Shown here: piece after piece, positions 25,019-30,161 of the stretch
Layout: each line of letters starts with the position of its first letter
Position numbering within the stretch: the first letter of the stretch is position 1
Origin: Apostichopus parvimensis
Lineage: Eukaryota > Echinodermata > Holothuroidea > Aspidochirotida > Stichopodidae
DNA length: 30,161 bases
Assembly: GCA_000934455.1 (NCBI GenBank)
Contig: KN885433.1
Coordinates: 6,889-37,049 of the forward strand
Direction: 5' to 3'
Made by a program: the position numbers and the translations under genes
The notes under the pieces: generated by a model
Database searches by the model: none
What the model saw: only the letters and a program-made list of their open reading frames with translations
Told to the model about the DNA's origin: nothing

Positions 25019-25515
25019 AATGTGTAAGAAAAGTCAACAGTTGTAGATTTTAATACGTTGTTGCTGTAAATTTACTACGTTCAAAAATGGAAGAGTCCTA
25101 GTGTATTCTTGTTTTGAGATTTTTAGTCTGTCAACCAGTACCATTCCTTAGAAATAATGTGATAAAAATAGTTTAATTGCCTTGTATCTATCCTGTACAG
25201 GTCTAAAAGCTAAAACAAATAAAAAATAAGAAACAAATCAAATGAAGGCATTTTTGTCGAGGGAAGTTGCTTTTAGGAAGTTCCTCCGTTACGCCGATTG
25301 GGTGTTCTAGGAGCTTGTTAGATTGTCCCTGGTGAGAATGCTTGAAAGGAACATGAAGACAGGAGCGATTACTATCACTGCTGCTGTATCTTATCATCCA
25401 TTGGTACTGAACTCAGACCATCTATGGTAGACAGAGAAATTCAAAGGATTGGGTCTTGAAGTGATTGGGCACGCATAGTTTTGTTCCATTTTAGTTTTCT
25501 TTTTAAAGAGTTTAG

Positions 25516-25550
25516 TATCCATCACCATCATCATCATCACCACCACCAAG
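25516..25550. repeat. CAT/CAC trinucleotide tract
   Basis: Short imperfect microsatellite of CATCACCATCATCATCATCA type followed by CACCACCA, in the 3' flank of RAB1A. Confidence 0.8.
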
Positions 25551-25636
25551 GTGTTGAGTGCACTGTACCACAAATTGAATGTACATAATAATATACGTAG
25601 AACACGTTTTCCAATTTTTGTGTGTGGTTTGTGGTT

Positions 25637-25642
25637 AATAAA
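25637..25642 (+). terminator. Alternative RAB1A poly(A) signal AATAAA
   Basis: Canonical AATAAA 1.1 kb after the stop. Another occurs at 26374-26379. Choosing between them needs transcript data. Confidence 0.35.
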
Positions 25643-28600
25643 ACAAAGATAGGATAGCAAGTGTACTACTCCCTTTCAAGAAAACTTGTTGCTTTGAGTG
25701 AAGTGGCATGTGGTTGTCCATCCTGGTGATTTGTGGGGATTGTCTGGAGGGTGGAGTGGGTAATCGACGGAGAGGAGATGTGTGAATAAGGGGCAAGACA
25801 CCCAGATGGTAACCCAGAGCAGTTATCACGCGTAAGTCACGTTAGCGGGTTTTAGAAAACGCCATTAATGTGACATTACCAAACATTAATGTTCTATCAA
25901 AGACAGGTGCTGGTAATGCTTTGGTGTCAGAGCTTTTATGTTTTGTCTTCATATTCCCCCCTCTCCCGTATTCGCGCCATGTTTAATTTATTTTGGCTAA
26001 AATAAACGATTGAATGGTACTGAATGTGGCCAGATTGGAGGTGCGCTACTCTTCTATTTCTAGCAAATTCCTTCTTCATTAGCACCATCTTTAAGATCTT
26101 ATCACATCTTGTACATTTGTGAGACAAAACATTTTTACAAAGAACTTCAGTGTTGTAATTTATGAGCTAAAAATTGACAACTTTTTGGGATATTTTCAGT
26201 AGTTTGTTCCTTATATATTTTTTCCTTCTTTTCCCTTTCTTGTTTGTGTTCTCCATTAGTTGGAAGAAATTGCTGCATGCATAATGGGGGTATATATATT
26301 TCTGTAACAAGCTAGTAAGTGTAACTATTTTGATTAACTAACACACACACTGACACACACACACTCATGTGGAAATAAATCAAAATGACTAGGAGAGTAA
26401 TCGCCCTGGCACGAGCCCTGCCAACTTTTGTGTTAAATATTTAAAAAGGGTAATTTTTACATTTTGGTCTGTTTTGGGGTTTTTTCCCATTTTGTCAATA
26501 TCATGTGAGGATATTGTAAATGGGATTTTTTTTGTTAATGCTAATTTGGGTGGTTGTGCAGTGGGTGAGAAAATGTGTAAATGCTTGTAAACATGATCTA
26601 GTTAATGTCACACTAAGGACCCTCAAGTCTCTTTTAAGAGGAAACTTAAATGTTTCGGAATTTCAAGGACAGAGGTAAATGACAATTGGTTTTACTCTAT
26701 GTGGTTCCCAAAACAAGAAGAATGTTTGGAAGGATGGAAAATAATCAGCCATTTATAGGACATATAGATAGATATATATATAAACAATTATTTAAAGATA
26801 ACATTTGTACTCTCTGTTCCCTTATCTATCTTTTTCTTTGTGAATTGTTAATACCAAGTGGATTGCTATTTTAAATAGATCTATTTGATTTTGCTAGATC
26901 TTTGTTCAGCTACTTTGAAGAGAGGCAGATTTGTATAAAACTCATGGTTTACTCAGTACTTTATGAATATCTGCCGTATCCCAAAGAGAATGAGGAAAAA
27001 AATATAAGTCTCTCAGATTTAATTTGAATGTACACTGCATTGTCCTTCTCTCTGCTATTATAATAATAATAATAATGTGTCACTTTCTCATAAAGGAACA
27101 TAAAAAAAAAACTGGGATAATAGTCTTTTTTTTCTTAAATCTAATCAGAATGTTGATCTTACTCTGTTAGACATATCATCACAAAAATATTGCACTCCTT
27201 TGAGAGAATAGAATATTCAAACACCTTAAGTATAGGTGATTCTAATGTAAACCCTCTGCCCCAACCCCACCTTCCCACACACCCCTGTGTGTCTCATAGT
27301 CTTAATCTGAACATTATTGACCATACTCTCTTGTCATATTGTAAGATTAATATCCAAAATAATAAAGTTGGCCTCAGATCTTGAGATGTCTGTTTGCTTC
27401 TTTTGGAATAGAGATCTAAAATGACGTAGAATTTCCATGCAGTTTCCATGTAGTAGCTTACCTTTGTGTTAGATTTATTTCATCCTCATCTGGCTGTGCA
27501 CCTGGTTTCTACCATCACTGTGGCTATATTAAAATTGATGCAAACCGATACTTCTTAATCTGTCTTCCAAACGTGCCTCGTCGTCATCGTGTGAGAATAA
27601 TAAGGAGTAAACGATACTTTGCAAAGCAGGCTTGGCTACTCGAAAGCATTGTTTGTTAATGACATTAAGAACATCATAGGTCTATTTACCTGCCTGACTT
27701 GGCTAGTGTAGACTGTGTTAATACCAACTTGTATTCTCATGGTCAATTCCTAATATCGTAACTGAATTACCGATTAAATTTGAAAGTCTGGAAAAAGTAA
27801 AGATTCAAATGAAAATCCCCAATTAAAGGGGGGGCCTGATTAGTGATTATACATTTGAATAAATAAAACAAAAGGGAGAAGAACAAAGATTTTTTTCAGG
27901 ACAATACAATGTCTGCCTTTGTGTTATTGGTTGATTTGTTCTGTGATTGAGTATTGTTTCACCCATTCTGCCTGTTCTGTGGCAATTAGTGAACCTTTGA
28001 AAGTAATTATGGTAGTTTGTTGCTAATGGTGATGATTTTGTTAAGTATTATAATTGATACTTCAGAAGAAAGATGTACACAATATCTGCCATAGAGTGTC
28101 CTCTAAGACATTTATCTATTTTTTATTTAAATAAATTTCTCTCCTGCTATGAGTTGGTTTAGCAGGCCTTGGAGCCACTGTCTGAGGTTCGCCGGCCCGG
28201 TCGATCCTTCGATATCTTCCGAAAGAGGTTATACATTTTGTTGTGTCATGTGGTAAATGTGAAAGCAATATCTGTATCACCAATTCAAGGTAAAATAATG
28301 ATTAACATCAACAAATAGTATCCTAAGTTTCCTTATTCAGTCTATAGAAGTCATTCATGTTTCATGAGTGAGGTGTCAACATTAGCCAAGTGATTTTTTT
28401 TTTTGGCTTTTACATGTATGTTCTTTTTAGTAATCACAGTGTTACTTTAGCGAGTTATTTTTCGGATGAAGATGAAAGAACAATGACATTGTTGTAAACC
28501 CTATTGTTCTAAAGACGATTGTTTTTTTACATTGTTCTCCAAACAATGAGTTGTCCATCAGAGGTTCTACAATGTGAAATACAGTATAGGGGTATACATT

Positions 28601-29430
28601 TACAGATGTTGGTCCTACAGTTATGATGGTAAACTGCAAAAGATTTGGTGATCCAAGCACAAATTTATAGCTAAACAGGAAACTAAAATCATTGTAACAT
28701 TTTATGGTGTGTGAATTGTGTTAGATGAATTAGATGCACCACATAGATGAGTTTTCGTTAATGCACCAAAGCATATCTGAGTGTAGGATAAATAGGATTG
28801 TCTTATTTGTGGGACGACCTTTAGTGCCAGAGGTCACTTTTTTTTTCTATATGTATGATAAACTTGCACCTGTTGGGGATGTTGTGTTTCAGTAAGTGGT
28901 TTCAATTTCTCTGATAGTGTTGACTATATGGTTTATTCAATTTCTGAGACTAGCTAATTTGACAGTACAGCTGAAAATGTGCTGAAATCATACTTGTCTT
29001 TGAGACTTATTTAAATTAGTACAAAAATTAAAAACTTTAAATTGGGGTGTTCTTATGAGAAAAATTGCATGATTCTGTACAGTCTCTTGTGCATGATCTT
29101 CAATATAATTAACATTTTTATTTTACGCTGCACAGACGTAGTTTTGTTATAATATGGGGATTGAAGGGTATAGCAGCAATGCTAGATTAAAATGTTGTCT
29201 TTGGCAATCGGTAATTGTATCGCTGTATCATTATTATTATTATCGTTTTTTGTTTTTTTTTGGTTCTTAATTTTTTTTTTTTCATCTTCACTCTGCTATT
29301 ATCCCAAAAAGTAATAAAAAGATTACTGCTATTCCTATCTTTTTGATGACATGTTTCTTTTTGTAGTCTTATATTGCACACTTTTTGTGATCCATAGTAA
29401 ACATATCCCATATGGGTATGTTATAGGTTA
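25643..29430. other. Downstream DNA, no gene seen
   Basis: AT-rich. Only simple repeats stand out: CA-rich at about 26340-26365 and ATA/ATT at about 27057-27075 and 29230-29240, plus T-rich runs near 29247-29282. No frame on either strand looks like a known protein. A distal Rab1 3'UTR could extend into it. Confidence 0.6.
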
Positions 29431-29766
29431 TGATGATGTGGTGTTGCACCACCCCCATCTCCCCCATCCCCTCCCCCTCCCAATCCTCCCTCCACCCATT
29501 CATTCCTCTACAAGTTTCATTCAATTCCAGAATCAAAACTTTATTAGGAAATAGGTCCCCCCAGCCGAATTATCGCTCAATTGGGGATTATCTAGTTGCT
29601 CCATGCCTCTTCGTGTGGATTCAACATGTCATTCTTTCAGCGAACGGTGGGTATTCCTTCTCTTGTTCAAGTATTTGATAAATGGTTTGAGCTGACGGTA
29701 ACGCTCTTGTCCGTCACATGAGGAAAGGTAGCATAGCCCCCCCCCCCCCCCTTGGTTACGCGCCTG
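29431..29766. mobile_element. Possible hAT-like remnant, right terminus at 29766
   Basis: The sequence ends in CCCCTTGGTTACGCGCCTG, which on the other strand begins CAGGCGCGTAACCAAGGGG, a CAG-start hAT-type terminus rich in G. The left end was not found: no inverted CAG terminus with a matching 8-bp duplication of AAACACCC (29767-29774) is visible upstream. The left coordinate is therefore only the edge of the C-rich region. Confidence 0.35.
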
Positions 29767-29858
29767 AAACACCCTACTGTATGTGGGTCATTTTTATTCA
29801 TACATAATCTCTCAGGACTTAGCTACTGAGTGATATCCAAATAATCTAATAAGATTTT

Positions 29859-30161
29859 CAGGCGCGGATCCAGGGGGGGGGGGTCCAGGGGGTCCGGACC
29901 CCCCTGCTCTTGGCCCCAAAAAAAGAGAGAACAAATAATTACATTAAACGCCAATTTTAAACATGTAGGACGTCAGAAGGGCGGTTATCCTTACAAGTCG
30001 GCCAGGTGTGTCTTTTCCGTCAAATAAACTATAGTGTGCACGCGTGCTACACGTGCCAAAAATGCCTAAAAATCTCAATTTTCAGACCTAGGGTCTAGTC
30101 ATGTAAGAGATGATTTGCCCCGGTTCAAGAGCCTCCGCACAGAATTGGAAGTATGGCACTC
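29859..30161. mobile_element. hAT-like element terminus running off the window
   Basis: CAGGCGCGGATCCAGGGGGG at 29859 is a typical G-rich hAT-type left end, followed by a second G run and GGTCCGGACCCCCCT. Preceding 8 bp: AAGATTTT. No matching right end or second AAGATTTT occurs before the window ends, so the element is probably cut by the edge. Confidence 0.5.

Larger units (their letters stand above)
24507..25642 (+). other. RAB1A 3'UTR
   Basis: Probable 3'UTR. It has an A-rich stretch after the stop (24520-24630), a perfect inverted repeat AGGATCA-AG-TGATCCT at 24710-24725 overlapping two copies of TGATCCTCAACT, and a CT repeat (about 24760-24785). The end is uncertain, with AATAAA at 25013 and 25637 among the candidates. 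Confidence 0.55.

Noticed and set aside
29430..29678. Pro-rich + frames (PHLPHPLPLP type)
   Set aside because: The composition comes from a C-rich low-complexity tract near a transposon end; there is no family or splice support.

Overview
The window is nuclear DNA of an animal. It is AT-rich, and its two recognisable protein-coding genes are split by introns with canonical GT/AG junctions. Both genes lie on the + strand, head to tail. The first is the 3' half of a kaptin (KPTN) gene, which enters the window already in progress and stops at 3560. The second is a complete RAB1A (Rab1) gene whose start codon is at 9482 and stop codon at 24504-24506. The Rab1 product (202 aa) is very close to the vertebrate protein. 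The recurrent TAGGCC words, the DNA-transposon remnants and the minisatellites suggest a marine invertebrate, possibly an echinoderm or other non-vertebrate deuterostome. That placement is inference, not proof.

Layout. Positions 1-255: intron of KPTN. 256-3560: four 3' coding exons of KPTN, separated by introns that hold a 316-bp inverted-repeat element (827-1142), a minisatellite with two unit lengths (about 1537-2240) and a diverged 160-bp tandem duplication (2821-3133). 3561-9270: KPTN 3'UTR and intergenic DNA with no supported gene. It contains a 135-bp hairpin MITE flanked by TA (6321-6455) and a 354-bp hAT-like non-autonomous element with an 8-bp target-site duplication (7034-7387). 9271-9481: probable Rab1 promoter and 5'UTR. 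9482-24506: RAB1A in seven coding exons. Its introns carry a 406-bp MITE with about 50-bp terminal inverted repeats (16501-16906), diverged repeats near 17 and 19.3 kb, a 16-unit 40-bp minisatellite built from a pentamer (21271-21940), and a triplicated 63-65 bp block that ends in the acceptor of the last exon (24118-24308). 24507-30161: Rab1 3'UTR and downstream DNA with no further gene, and two hAT-like termini pointing away from each other at the right edge.

How the genes relate. Kaptin is a subunit of KICSTOR, the lysosomal scaffold that lets GATOR1 restrain mTORC1 when nutrients are scarce. Rab1 is the ER-to-Golgi small GTPase and has also been linked to amino-acid signalling to mTORC1. 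Their adjacency is notable, but it may be chance.

I found no prokaryotic-type system, CRISPR array, phage or new multi-gene system. Most short open frames in the window are chance frames in introns or intergenic DNA. The most interesting material is the set of non-autonomous DNA transposons with readable ends and the repeat architecture inside the Rab1 introns.
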